From Hyposmocoma kahamanoa (Eukaryota; Arthropoda; Insecta; Lepidoptera; Cosmopterigidae): a DNA stretch of 64,000 nucleotides. The DNA lies in assembly GCF_003589595.1 (NCBI RefSeq), contig NW_020653852.1, positions 914,737 through 978,736 on the forward strand. Reading direction: 5' to 3'. Below are positions 32,770-44,359 of this stretch, piece by piece; positions within the stretch are counted from its first letter, which is position 1; each line of letters begins with the position of its first letter. The translations under genes were made by a program, and so were the position numbers. Below the pieces are notes generated by a model. The model was not told where the DNA came from. It saw only the letters and a list, made by a program, of their open reading frames with translations, and searched no databases.

Positions 32770-33488
32770 ACTATTAGTGTACCACGAGTCTTTATGTGTG
32801 TAAAACACATTTATGTCCAATTTATGAAATTCGATTTCGCTATTTCCAATTAATGCTCCACGTTATTATCGTTTAATGAAACTTCCTAGAAAGTAAACGA
32901 ATTTCGCTGTAAATTATTTAGGGAAATAAATTGACAATTTGTTTCGAAAATAATTACTTGGCTGTCGAAAACACCGTTCGGTGTTTCACAATATTGGTTC
33001 TTATTTGAATCAAACGGCACAATGAAAGTCAAAAATTACATCACAACACGCGGGTCGCCGTGCGAAAAATCAAAGGGATGAAAGCAATTATTTACGAGGG
33101 CCACAAAAAGTGACAGATGGTAATTACTCGCCAATTTATCGTTCGCCTGTTTATAAATTATCATTATACGATTGAAACATTAAATAAACTCAGTTCGGGC
33201 ACCGACGTTAATGTCCCAACGAAGGAGCTGCAATAAAAATATGTAAATCGCAACGCAGGAAACAATCCGACTTAATTGCGAACCGTCTACGCTTTTATAT
33301 ATTGGAATCACGCGACAACAGAAGGCTATAATCTTTTTGGGTAAACAAATTTCCTACGAACACCGTAAGTAATTGTGGTGCTCGACTATTATATCTATTA
33401 AACTCTACAATAGAAATATTGTTTTTGAATAAAGAGTCGTCGTTATTCAGTTTAAAAATAATTTGCAAAAACCATTTGAATTTTTTTT
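32770..33488. other. Unassigned stretch
   Basis: Nothing recognised. Confidence 0.4.
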
Positions 33489-33548
33489 TATAACATCAAG
33501 TAATGCAGCACTGCATTTAAAGCTTTAAATCGCAAAGATCTTAGAGAT
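33489..33548 (+). repeat. Family A head fragment
   Basis: TTTATAACATCAAGTAATGC, then AAATCGCAAAGATCTTAG; directly joined to a family B copy. Confidence 0.6.
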
Positions 33549-33549
33549 G

Positions 33550-33759
33550 ACGCGCGAAACCGGATTCATCCCCTAGTTTGCCACCCTTAGAGGTGGAATA
33601 TTTTCTTCAAATGTAAATGGGACCAATACTGAGGTACTCCCTTTCCAAGAAAAATAGGTTCATCAAAATCGGTTCACAAATGTCCGGAGCAGTCGCGTAA
33701 CGTATAAAAAAATACATTCCAATTGAGAACCTCCTCCCTTTGTGAAGTGGATTAAAAAT
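33550..33759 (+). repeat. Family B repeat, right-hand part
   Basis: From the CCTAGTTTGCCACCCTTAGA block to the GAAGTGGATTAAAAAT end. Confidence 0.72.
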
Positions 33760-33789
33760 TAACGTAAAACATTACCTATAACAACATTC

Positions 33790-34160
33790 ATCAATCATCA
33801 ACAGCCTAGCGCAGCCAATGCGCGTCATTTTGCCCGGTCCTCAGCTCGTCGCATCCATCTGCTGCCAGAGGGCGTCCTACACTACGTTTGCTGAGTCATG
33901 GTCTCCACTCAAGAACTCGCTTCTCCCATCGGTTGTCGACTCTTCCACAGATATGGCCTGCCCACTGCCACTTCAGCTTGCTTATTCTACCAGCTATGTC
34001 GACAACCTAGGTTCTCTGTCGGATAACCTCGTTCCGTGACCTTCAAAGAAACTCCGAGCATATCTTGTTCCCTAACTCCCCGAATGATTTTCGACTGGTG
34101 AACTAGCCGTGTCGTGATAGCCCACGTGTCGGCTCCGTATGTCATAGCAGATAATAATAA
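33790..34160 (-). pseudogene. RTE-like LINE reverse-transcriptase C-terminus
   Basis: On the minus strand: MTYGADTWAITTRLVHQSKI, then REQDMLGVSLKVTERGYPTE, then frame-broken GSRWMRRAEDRAK. It ends in a TGATGATTGATG tail at the left edge. This order (YGAETW, ERAMLGVSL, SRWMRxAQDR) is the known end of RTE-like ORF2. Confidence 0.75.
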
Positions 34161-34334
34161 CAACATTGATAGTAATTCTAAATTAATTTTGTTTCTCGAC
34201 TTCGTAGACAAATTTGTCTTTAATCATATACAGCCTAAGATCTATGATGCCTTTGATGTAGGAATTTTTCATCGATTCTGTCGCGAAACGCGTTAGTTTC
34301 TTGTTTTTTTTTTCAAACGACTCTATTAATTAAT

Positions 34335-34425
34335 TTATTAATTAGATGTATAAATTAGTTTCAAAGTCATCGGGGTTTGCAGACCGGTGTGGTATTATTA
34401 ATAACAATAATACAGCTTTTATTAG
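34335..34425 (+). repeat. Short dispersed repeat N, copy 2
   Basis: Matches 2860-2935; lies just right of the LINE fragment. Confidence 0.6.
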
Positions 34426-34488
34426 CGTAACCTTGCATCGAACCGTAAACATCCTGGTACGGACATCTTTTTTATACCAAGTTCAGTG

Positions 34489-34700
34489 GCAGTGGAACTC
34501 CTTGTTAAAGAGTTCGTCCAGGATAGTACTGCCACCTTAGCTATTTCTGCCGTCAAGCAGTAATGTGGTAAGGGTAAGGGTGCTGGTGAAATTACAGGCA
34601 CATGCGACTTGTCAACTTGTGTCTCAAGGTAACGGGCGCAGTGGCAGTGTCCCTTAGATCTTTGCGCTGTTATGGACAGGCCTGTAGCTTACCATCAGGA
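34489..34700 (-). repeat. Family A short repeat
   Basis: Reverse copy from GGAACTCCTTGTTAAAGAGT to the GCTTACCATCAGG block; faces an opposite copy across a SINE. Confidence 0.82.
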
Positions 34701-34749
34701 TTTATATAAAAAAAAGAGATGGGACACAAAAATCGTGCGCCTGGAGGTA

Positions 34750-34903
34750 ATAATATAATAATAATAACGCCCGAACTCATAGCCCCGCACTAGAGAAACC
34801 CTGTATCGCGGGTGCAATGGACCGATTATACAAAATATTTCTCCCGTCCCGAGAATCGAATCTGGGACCACTGCGTGGCAGACCAGCATGGCAACCGTTC
34901 CAC
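34750..34903 (-). mobile_element. tRNA-like SINE, family C, between two inverted family A copies
   Basis: An ATA/AAT tail lies at the left (34750-34768) and a tRNA-like head at the right. The body has a deletion after the CAATGG block. It sits where the two inverted A copies meet. Confidence 0.8.
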
Positions 34904-35090
34904 GACGCGTGTCACTCAGAGCTTTAAATCACAAAGATCTGAGGGGCTCTGCCACTGCGCCAGTCACCCTGAGACTTAAGTTGACAAGTCCCAAGTGCCT
35001 GTAATGTGGTGTTGTGGTGGCAGAAATAAGGAAGGTGACAGTACTTCCCTGGACGAACTCTTTTACAAGGAGCTCTACTGCTACAAAAAC
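34904..35090 (+). repeat. Family A short repeat
   Basis: Forward copy from the GTGTCACTCAGAGC block to AGGAGCTCTACTGCTAC; the stretch around the second purine block is shortened. Confidence 0.82.
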
Positions 35091-36254
35091 TTCATCCTCA
35101 CACAAACATCATCTCGGCAAGAGGAGGCCACACTCGATACTAATTTCCTTTTTTCTTTTGTAACTATTGTTTCGTAAAAAGTTAAGCCACGAGTAATTAA
35201 CGTAAGGTAATTCATCAATCAATTTGTTAATTTTAGAATAAAATTTTTAATATCCTTACGTTAATAAATATTCACAAGTGCTCATTTTATTGCAGACGAG
35301 TGTAGTTCCTATAAATAATTTAATATAATGACAACTTAGAAGAGTGTATGTATGTATGCTATAGACAAGCGCAGGACTTGTTCATCACTTGATATTATAA
35401 AAAAGCAACCTTGCCGTCAAGTAGCAATTTCCTTTAGGCAACTTCCAGCACTCCTATTGTCAGAAGAGGCATGTACCCAGTGCAGTGGGACTATTATTAT
35501 TAACCTAAGGAAAAAACAAGGAGACGCAAACAAAATAAATAACTTCTTCATTTACTTTTTTTCTAATACATATAAATAACTTTTGGTTTTATTTTAACTT
35601 AGTCGCTTTACTTGTGTCGTGGAACGAAAGTGGTGTTTACCGATATTTCCTGCAACATTTCCTGTTACACAAACCTCAATATAGCGTAAGAAATACTTCA
35701 AATGGTGAGGTAAAAATAATGGCGTACAATTTACATTGAATCGGGGGAAATAATGCGTGGGTAAGTTGTCAATTTGGCTAAAAGCTGGAGAAATAGAAAA
35801 GTTAAATTGTCGCGACTGTGTGGGGCCGAGGTGGGCGCGGGCGCAGGTGGGCGGGGGGTGGTGGGACAGAGTGAATTTACGTAGCACTAGTGCCGGTGAC
35901 ACCACCAGATATGGGTCCGTGACACGCTATCGCTCATGGAACACGAAAACTAACACGCTTCGCTTTCTAAAAGCATTCACGACCTGTGAAACGGTGGAAT
36001 TACCTTTGTCGCTAATAATATTTGAAGATTTCTGTATCTAATTTAGAGAACCTTTTTTATTACATCGAATTCTTGGATTTTCGCGATTGTTACATATAGG
36101 AAATGAAACTATTTCTTCGGATCTAAATTGAGTATACTTGTTTTTTTCAAACAAACCAACGTTTCGGGCCCTTTAGAGGTCCCATGGTCACGGGTGACTG
36201 AGATAGTAAAGTCAAATAAACATAAATGCTATAGAATACATTTTGAATCATATT
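35091..36254. other. Mostly unassigned, with a family A scrap and a GC-rich patch
   Basis: 35363-35404 is a reverse head fragment of family A (GGACTTGTTCATCACTTGAT). A GGGGGGTGG-rich patch is at 35815-35875. Near 36158-36190 the phrase CAACGTTTCGGGCCCTTTAG is a common lepidopteran repeat motif. Confidence 0.4.
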
Positions 36255-36395
36255 TGTGGGGAATCTAGACTCACGTTGTCTTTCCATACATCTTTATCTA
36301 ACACGTATTCTACAATTTTGTAATATGACTCTTCAATTAAAGTACTTTTAATGTAAGTTTTAAACTTAGGAAATGGTAATCTTATCTTTGTTGCA
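36255..36395 (-). pseudogene. LINE reverse-transcriptase extreme C-terminus, clean short frame
   Basis: About 40 codons read without a stop: LPFPKFKTYIKSTLIEESYY then VLDKDVWKDNVSLDS, the FKxxIKxxLIxxSYYxxxEYLxDKxxW ending of the CR1/jockey-like family. It faces a plus-strand copy of the same region at 36520. Confidence 0.7.
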
Positions 36396-36519
36396 GGTTC
36401 TTGTTTAAGGTTTTCAACGACTTTTTATGTCTTTTTATTATTTAAAGTTTTCGATCTTTGACATTATTAATTACATTATTGTTTATATTTTTTTTATTGT
36501 TAATTATATTATTTGGTCG

Positions 36520-36785
36520 AAAAATCATATTACAAAATTGAAGACTACGTGTTAGATAAAGATGTATGGAAAGACGACACGGCTCCAGAATCCCACAAAT
36601 TTGATTCAAAGTGTATTCCATAGCATTTAAATTTATTTGAAACGAGCAATCCCTAGAGTTTCTTTCTCGTTCTCCTCAGGGAGGCCGGTGTAGTAAACGA
36701 GCAGTAGCTTAAATGTGACGTTTTCAAGTGTAAATTTATTTTACCTATGGAATAAACTTCTCTCTCTTCTTTGACTTTGACTTTG
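36520..36785 (+). pseudogene. LINE C-terminus and 3-prime UTR, inverted relative to neighbour
   Basis: ATTACAAAATTGAAGACTAC...GATGTATGGAAAGACGAC then the shared UTR and a GACTTTGACTTTGACT tail at about 36770. Confidence 0.7.
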
Positions 36786-36786
36786 A

Positions 36787-37070
36787 CTATAACAAACTAG
36801 TGAAGCAATTTTACAAATAATTTTAGTACATAGTACTAAAAAAACCGACCTCAAAAGTCATTCACCCCTAGTTTGCTTTAAATTTATTTATATTATATAT
36901 TATCTTCAAATTTAAATGGAACCACTTCTGAGGTACCCTCTTTCCAACAAAATCGGTTCACAAATCGCGGAGTTATTACGTAACGTAACAAAAAACACAG
37001 TCGAATTGAGAACTTCCTCCTTTTTTGAAGTCGGTTAAAAATAATTGAATATCATGGCAGTGAAACATAT
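36787..37070 (+). mobile_element. Family H tail and head interrupted by a family B insertion
   Basis: TATAACAAACTAGTGAAGCA tail (36787-36822), then the insertion, then AATAATTGAATATCATGGCA head. Removing the insertion restores a tail-to-head family H junction. Confidence 0.6.
36823..37038 (+). repeat. Family B repeat flanked by 8-bp duplication
   Basis: AAATAATT occurs at 36815-36822 and 37039-37046. The insert starts TTAGTACATAGTACTAAAAA and ends GAAGTCGGTTAA. An internal deletion makes it shorter than 8470-8951. Confidence 0.7.
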
Positions 37071-37494
37071 TGACATTCAATTAAAACTTGAAAAAAATAT
37101 AAACTATTGTCCTTTTTTTGGTTTCTGGATTTTTTCTGAATTTAAGTGTCTAGTCGGTCACGAGAGTTAACTTTTTGTTTTTTTTTTTTGTTTTAATTAT
37201 GTTCAACTACATAACACTGCTCTTTAGGCCTACTCCGACTTCAGGGACAATACGAAATATCACGATATACCAACACCATTGTTGCAAAAAAGTCACGTCT
37301 GCAAAATGAGAAACTTTCAGGAAAGAGGTTTAGGTTTCTACGAACGAAATTGATAAGATAACTTTTTAATTATAGATGTCGTTAGCGGCGACGAATACCG
37401 AAATCCAGTACAAAGACCTATAATGAAAGAGAGATGGAAAGAAAGAAATGTATAACAAAAACACATAAGAGAATTTCGACAGCTCGGTAACTTG
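37071..37494. other. Unassigned stretch
   Basis: Possibly a diverged family H body; nothing firm. Confidence 0.35.
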
Positions 37495-37600
37495 ACCCGT
37501 GACTCAGTTGTTAAGAGCAATGCTACGGTGCAGCATGGCTGTATTCATATCCCACCGGGTCGAAGAAATTTTTCTATGTGTTCGATTTTTGTATTAATAT
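37495..37600 (+). mobile_element. Family H repeat, tRNA-like end
   Basis: GACTCAGTTGTTAAGAGC...CACCGGGTCGAAGAAATTTT, then GTGTTCGATTTTTGTATTAA; decayed B box (TATTCATATCC). Confidence 0.55.
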
Positions 37601-37890
37601 ACATATAGCAATAGCAAAACATTTTTATTATATTTTCACAATGTACATTCGTTTTATGAATTTCGTATTATTTTTATGACTTTCATGTTATAAAAGCAGT
37701 TTTTGACATAATATGTTTATATTATTAAATAAAAAGGTATTTATTTCTCCACAAAACATATGGGACACAATACTTAAAAAACAAATAGAAAAAAAAACAA
37801 TTGAGTGATGTGGACAAAAAGGTTAAAGACTCAGCATTACTGATTTTCACCTTCACCTAGCTAGCTGGCGTTATTATGCCAATGGTGTGA

Positions 37891-38177
37891 ATTTTTTTAT
37901 AATACTAACTGACGGGACGAACAAGTTGTGCTCCTGTCTATAGCCGTTGCAGAACTCAGAACTTTTAATCGCAAAGATCTTAGGGGCACTGCCACTGCGC
38001 CAGACACCCTGAAACATAAATTGACAAGTCCCGTCTGCCAGTAATTTCACAAGCACCCTTATCTTTCGAAACCGGAACGCAGTAATGCTCACATTACTGC
38101 TTGGCGGCAGAAATAGGTAAGGTGGCAGTACTTCCCTGGATGAACACTTTTATAAGGCGCTCTACTTCTACTAAAAG
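37891..38177 (+). repeat. Family A short repeat, near full-length
   Basis: Head TTATAATACTAACTGACGGG through GGCGGCAGAAATAGGTAAGG to the CTCTACTTCTACTAAAAG end. Confidence 0.85.
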
Positions 38178-39654
38178 TAAAATAAGTTTCTTAAAAGTAA
38201 TAACCGATTTTAGAGAATCTTGCTTTTGTTGATTAAAAAAAAAACTTTTGTTTATGGAAGACGGTTACGCAGCTCTCTACAACTGAACTCAAAACATTAC
38301 ATTTTTAGGAAGCTCACAAAATAATTCAAAAAATCAATACAACGTTTTTAAGTCAAATAGTAACGTACCGTAACGTAAGTTCAAAACGTACTTTTCGAAT
38401 TCGTCATTCTTTATTATTGAAGGTGCTATATAGACATACATATGTATATTTGCTTATAATTACTTATTACAATTTGATAACTCTTTTTCCTGTTCCAAGT
38501 AAAAAAAAAAACTATGGCCAATACCTATATATTAATATACGGTGGTAAAAAATGTTCTTCGATTTTGTTTTTATATTATCGGAGAGCGAGACCTCTGAAG
38601 AGAAACATTTTTGTACATAAAAGATGAGACGGAAAAGCCTTGCATGTAGGTTGCAATATATTTGAGATGAAATTAACTCTCTCATGATCTCTCTCATTTT
38701 AAGCACATGGTTTCTAGAAAGAAAGTATTGCTATATATATAAATACGAGTACTAATAAGAAAGCGAACAACGACAGGCTAGTGGAAAAATGGCTGCTTCT
38801 GCTGAGAGGTCGACGGTTCTAATCCCTGTAGCGGCATGTGCCTTTTAATTTCTAAATTACGCAAGGTTCACATCCATTTAAAAACGTGTTAACCTCTATG
38901 GCTATCTCTCTCAGTAAAGAAAACCCGTGCCCTGCTTTGCGCCGCATAATGAATTATTGATAATGAACGTAAGTTTTTCATACATATATAGTTTCAGCAA
39001 AAAAGGTGAGAAACTACAATTAACATTAGGAAAGGTTGTATTTCAGCGTGTATCGTTTTTAATGTAAAGTATGAGGTTGAAGGTAGTTATCGTTACCTAA
39101 GGACATTTGCAACATCAGAGGAGTTGCTTATGCGTGCCAGCCTTTACTCGCTTTTTGAAGAACCCTATGTTATAACACACGAGATCATTCCACATTATGC
39201 AGGTTTCATTAATTTCATACATCTATTTTTATTATAAAATCTCTAACGCGAGTGGAAAATGCCAAAGTTCACAGTTTCAGGACTATCACACAACTAAAGG
39301 ACATTAAAAGTTTAGTGCTTAATTTCGGTGTCAAACCGTTTCGGAATTGACGTTAAAATGGATTTCTTAGCGAAGTTATGTTTGAGAGTAATTTTAAATG
39401 GGAACCATAAAGGCTTTTATGAACAATTCGAATGAATTACTTAGCTGTCGAACATCTTTCACGAATAAAACATTCAGGCTTTTATTTTTTAATCAAGTTT
39501 TCTTTCATAGAGCTTTTTCTATAATATGTACTTTGTTTATTACTGTTATAGTAGATTAAAAGAAAAAGTGTGTTTGTTTTCTAGTGTTACATAGCAAAAT
39601 TTGGTTGTTATTATAATAGTTAGGTTCATAATATATATTTTTTATATTAAGAAG
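38178..39654. other. Mostly unassigned; weak SINE and LINE scraps
   Basis: 38785-38850 (GGCTGCTTCTGCTGAGAGGT...GACGGTTCTAATCCC) may be a tRNA-like SINE. 39095-39180 carries AACATCAGAGGAGTTGC...GCCAGCCTTTA, resembling a minus-strand LINE C-terminus. Both are low confidence. Confidence 0.35.
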
Positions 39655-39885
39655 GCACCAAACGTACGACCCGCCTGATGGAAAGCGGTCACCGTAGCCT
39701 ATGAACGTCTGCAAAACCAGGGGCGTCACAAGCGCGTTGCAAACCCTTTAGGACCCTTCTCAAACCCCTTTTGAAGGACTCCATGCTGTATTCCTGCGGG
39801 AAAACCCCGACAGGGAGTTCATTCCACAATCTAATTGTACGTTGGAGGAAGCTCCTTTGAACAGTACGAAATCGGTTCCAAAGCG
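39655..39885 (-). pseudogene. LINE reverse-transcriptase C-terminal fragment
   Basis: The plus strand shows CCGCCTGATGGAAAGCGGTC and GGGAGTTCATTCCACAAT. The minus strand then reads short stretches such as GASSNVQLDCGMNSLSGFSR, a decayed form of the AVEWNELP...FPGRYD ending. Frame-broken. Confidence 0.5.
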
Positions 39886-39933
39886 TATATTAATCTATGT
39901 TATATTCATGCCGATGTTAACAGAAACGCATAC

Positions 39934-40539
39934 CCGTTCACGCGATGCGCTCCTTCTACCGCAAAATGGCGGCTATTTGGCTTCGTAAATTAGAAAAGCA
40001 TTCAGTTTAAATACAAGTTTTTATAAATAAAAATTATTATTCTGATTTGCTAAATAAATACCCTCCGTACTACAACAAAAATAGCTCAAATATAATGCAG
40101 TAATACACCGCAAATACTGCACTTAAAAAGCACTAATGAAATTTTTGGTGTACTTGGATAAATATGATAATATTCCGTATGAGTGGTTCTAATGTTTACC
40201 ATGAAATTACTCCTTAAAGTATAGTTTATAAACATTTATATTCAGGGTAAACTTAAAAAACGCAACTTACGGTCTGTTTTCAATAAATAAACACCGAAAT
40301 CACCAGCCCAAACAATAACACACACGATTGTCGTGACGTATTTTTGAAGTTGTTTATTTTTTTAAATGACAGACCCAGGCATTAAAAACTTTATGGTTTG
40401 CTAGAGTAGTTACCGAAATAGCAACTAATACTAGTTTTTTTACTTGTTATAACTTCGATATCCGATAAATCGGTATAAAATCATCACCGACACCTCTAGG
40501 TGTGGTATGCGTCTACGGCTGCATGTATCGCGTGAGCGG
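39934..40539 (+). mobile_element. 607-bp element (family J), full copy
   Basis: Ends CCGTTCACGCGAT and ATCGCGTGAGCGG, 606 bp. The orientation is opposite to 18755-19361 and the same as 58135-58743. Confidence 0.88.
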
Positions 40540-40747
40540 GTATATACACTGCATCGCGCGACTCTCGAAGGAGATAGCTGCGAATTGACAGTGCTTAGCT
40601 TTTGGGCAAAACTCGCATTGAGGTATGACCTGTTTGACATGCAAAAGCAGAACCCCCCGTACGACGTAGGTACCATGCCGTTTCTGTACGCCTGGTGCAC
40701 ATGTGTATATGATTAATATGATATAATGGAGAAGAAGCGCATATAAT

Positions 40748-41147
40748 TTGTACACGTGCAACCTGTGGAGCAATTTTACTAAAAAAGCCTACAGTGCCTT
40801 GCGTATCCAGTTCAACAATGCCCTCAGGGGACTGCTGGGGCTGCCCCGATATTGTAGCGCGTCGGGGATGTTTGCCGCAACTAGAATTGATAGCTTTGAA
40901 GCTGTCATTCGAAAGCGAGCAGCATCCCTGATGGTCAGAGTGCGGGGCAGCACCAACAGTCTTCTGATGGTGATTGCGGAGAGGATGGACAGTCCAATTT
41001 TAAAACATTGGATGTCCATTCACATCCAAGAAAATGAAAATTTTAAGTTTTACTAACATAGTGTCTAAGTATTTACTAACAATATATGGACTTGTAATTA
41101 TTGTAAGTCTGATAATAAATTATTTCATTTCATTTCATTTCATTTCA
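40748..41147 (+). pseudogene. LINE ORF2 C-terminus with 3-prime tail, 5-prime truncated
   Basis: 102 open codons (40748-41056) read CNLWSNFTKKAYSALRIQFN, then ALRGLLGLPRYCSASGMFAA, then IRKRAASLMVRVRGSTNSLL and end in a stop. This is the conserved C-terminal cysteine-histidine region of lepidopteran LINE ORF2. After a short UTR an ATTTC repeat (41121-41147) forms the tail. Intact frame but only about a tenth of the protein; a typical 5-prime-truncated insertion. Confidence 0.8.
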
Positions 41148-41749
41148 TAAGTTGTTGAATATTATTCATTAGACACTGGCTATTCTTAATTTTTTGTTGT
41201 TGTAGCAGTAGATCTTCTAGTAACAGAGGTCTAGTAGAAAGTGTTGCCATCAGACCAATTTCTACAGCCAACAGTATTATTGCGTTCCGGTTTTGCAGGC
41301 GCAAAGCTCAGAATTTTGTGTGTGACACTGCAACTGTTATGTGTGTAGGTGTGTATCTTTATACGACAAAGAATAAAGATTTTCTCCGTTTTCGCAATTA
41401 GAGTTTGAGCCACGTTTCTATAGGTACTTCTTTAAAAACCGATGCAAATGTCTTGTTCATTTTTGCGAAATACGAAATAGGAATTGTTCGGAGTGTGCCA
41501 TAAATAAAATTTCATTTGAATATTGTATGAACGAGAATGGGAGAAACACATTAAACGAATCTGAGTGCCGGGAAACGAACATTCGCGCGCGTTACCGTAA
41601 CGAAGCAATAACGCAATTTTTCGGGACAAGAACGCATTCTATTAAAAATAATTCTGAAAAAAAAATCTAAATTTACCTTTTTTGGGAGAGGCGGTACTAT
41701 GCAATAGACGCCTTAAATAATAATATATACATAGATATACACTTTGCGC
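41148..41749. other. Unassigned, with a decayed family A trace
   Basis: 41205-41345 keeps family A words in reverse (TGCGTTCCGGTTTTG, ACACTGCAACTGTTATG). Otherwise nothing. Confidence 0.4.
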
Positions 41750-41998
41750 TGACCTCGGTGGCACAAAGGCTTATACGGCACTGGACGAGGGGGTCACGGA
41801 TTCGATTCCCGGTAAGACCAAATTGGGAAATGAACTTTTCTAAATTGGTCTGGCGTGGTGGTTTTGAAAAGTACTCATAGTACAGGGAACTTGCTAGTTT
41901 GAGACCAGGCAATTGGAATTACCGTGAATTGTACCAGGGACCGTCAAACGATTCCCAAGTACGTAAATAAAAACGGGAATCAAACTAACTAACTAACA
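41750..41998 (+). mobile_element. tRNA-like SINE, family D, longest copy
   Basis: A box TCGGTGGCACAAAGG, B box GGATTCGATTCCCGG, body ending TTTGAGACCAGGCAATTG, and a 3-prime ACTA tandem run at 41983-41998. Confidence 0.8.
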
Positions 41999-42000
41999 AA

Positions 42001-42220
42001 AAAAGGCAAACAAGTTTTGTGCCTGTCCATAACAGTTGCAGTGTCACCCCGCCCGTGATATAAGTTGATCCCATGTGCCTGTAATTTTACTTCCACCCGT
42101 ACCCTTCAAAACCGGATCGCAGTAATGCTGACATTACTGATTGGCGGCAGAAATAGTTACCTAACGTGGCAGTACTTCTCTGGACGAACTCTATCACAAG
42201 GAGATTTACTGCTGCCAAAA
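42001..42220 (+). repeat. Family A short repeat
   Basis: Forward copy lacking most of the hairpin; tail GACATTACTGATTGGCGGCA to the GATTTACTGCTGCC end. It starts where the SINE tail ends. Confidence 0.8.
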
Positions 42221-42368
42221 ACCTTCTCATTAAGAAAGCTTACACACGGCGAACTTACGCAGCGATGGAAACTAATTTATAAATTAATTAACTGAATTAT
42301 TTATTTAATGTATTAATTTATTTCACTTTTAAATTTACAATTAACAAAACAAAATAAAATGCATAAAC

Positions 42369-42653
42369 CATGGACTTACAATTATATGGACGACGGGTCT
42401 AACACAAAAACCAGGAAAAAATGTCCCAAGTCAACCTATTTAAACGTAGTGACATGTCAAGGAATATGAAAAAGCTAAAACGTTGAATTTAAATTGTAAT
42501 GTCATCGCAGTACTGTCTAATTTTGCTTGCTTCGCTGTCAGTCGAACAAACGAAGACTAGAGCGTGAATGACGCTCTGTATACGATTTTAACGCCCTATA
42601 AGTTCGGACACTTTTTAGCGCGGACCCGACGTCCATATAATTGTAAGTCAATA
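42369..42653 (-). mobile_element. hAT-type MITE, copy 3 (285 bp)
   Basis: Reverse relative to 7878 and 12442. Exact 8-bp duplications GCATAAAC at 42361-42368 and 42654-42661. Confidence 0.88.
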
Positions 42654-42699
42654 GCATAAACCTATAAAAGATTTCTCGTACATAATTATTCAACATAAG

Positions 42700-42775
42700 C
42701 GACTGTATCGATGCCGTGGCGTGTTTGCATCGATGCAAACGCGCATTCACATTATGTTCCGGACTGTACGCTGGC
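42700..42775. repeat. CG-rich block with perfect 18-bp palindrome
   Basis: GTTTGCATCGATGCAAAC at 42723-42740 is perfectly palindromic and followed by GCGC, echoing the palindrome at 12250-12269. Confidence 0.5.
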
Positions 42776-44359
42776 CGATCGTGAGTGCATACCCAGAGGC
42801 AATGCAGTCCAACATTTTTATTTTTTATTTATTACCGGCCCGGCCGTTGAGAGCAGCCCGTTAATCAATAGCCCGCATATCGCGTAGCTAAAACGCAAAA
42901 AACAATATTTGAATTACACTTGTAACTGGTTTCGAGCATAAATGATGAAAACTTACGTTAAATCGACGGAAAAATTGAAAAAGAAATAAATTACATTTGG
43001 TTCTTTTTTGCGTGCAACTGCAATTTGCAATGGACATTTAAAAAACGTTCAACGTTTTTTTCCTATAGTTGGAGATATTAAAGCTTTTCAAAGCGAGCTG
43101 CATATCATAGCTAAATATATTTTTTTTAAATAAAGCGCACTTTTTTTTACATCAGTGGCCTCTCCACCCGAGTGCCGAGTAGGTCAAAGCTCGCTTTTGA
43201 AGCATAAAAATACTTAATCCATCTGTATTACACTAGTAAATCTCACGCAACTTTGCCTGCAATATTATTTTGTACTCTATGGTTGAACATCATTATTTAT
43301 AAATAAAATATTTTGTTCTGGGTTTTGAGTTATGAATAACGTGACCATACGTCCCGCTTTGAGTAGGATAGTTCCGCTTTTAAAATTAGTTCTTTTTTAT
43401 TTTTTTATAATTAAATATTTTGACTTTGATTTATTATTCTTTTAGTCATTAAACATTTTGCAACTATCATCAAAACGCCTTTTATTTTCAAAACAATAAT
43501 AAATTTACAGAAGTCCCGTTCTGAGAGAAAAAGTAATGGTCACGTTAGTTATAAATCTCTTTCATTACCATCATGTTCTAAAACATCATCAGCTGTTCCA
43601 CGTCGGGCTTTTTTATTTCATCATATTGTTTCTCTTCACCTCTAATGAGAGGTGTTACAACTAAACATTAGCTTATGTATGTAACACAGACATTAGTAAT
43701 AGAACATGAAATTACAGGCATCGAAATCGTCAACCTTCTAGAAGCAACTGTTCTCAGTACACACTAGTAGGCCGTATAATAGGTAGCTGATATTAACCAA
43801 CATAGGTTTGTACTGTTATTGCCACAGTCAATACTCTCAAGAGACCATGACTTAAAAAACATAATATGTTAGGTAAATGTGTATCAAAGATATTTTTTCC
43901 TCTAGCACAATGTTTGCGTTTCATTTCAAGAAGAAATAGAAAGACCCCAACAATACATTATAAATAACCTCAGGGGAAACTTATAGAGGCCGGTCAACAA
44001 ACAAATGCAACAAAGATAGTTATTTTATAATCGAAGGTAACTGATGGACAAACAAATATTAGAACAAAGTCGTCGCTGTGGTAAACTGGTGCGGATTTGA
44101 AAGCTAAAAAGAGAGGCAAAGGGAATTTCGAAATACATTCAACAGGCTCGAGAGCTATTGAAGCAAGTATGCACTTTTAAAAACGACTAAAGTGGCCTAT
44201 TTCTCTCAACGAGGTTTACGTTTCATGCTACCACTATGTTCGCTGTTGGACGATGTAAACAAGTCATTTACTTGTAATCTACGTTTGGATTACTATAGCT
44301 TCGGGCTCTAGACGAGTTATCGCTGATGAAGAGGTCTCATCACCCCTCGAACCTCTACA
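42776..44359. other. Unassigned stretch
   Basis: About 1.6 kb with no recognised gene or repeat copy beyond GGCCCGGCCG-type words near 42835. Confidence 0.4.
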
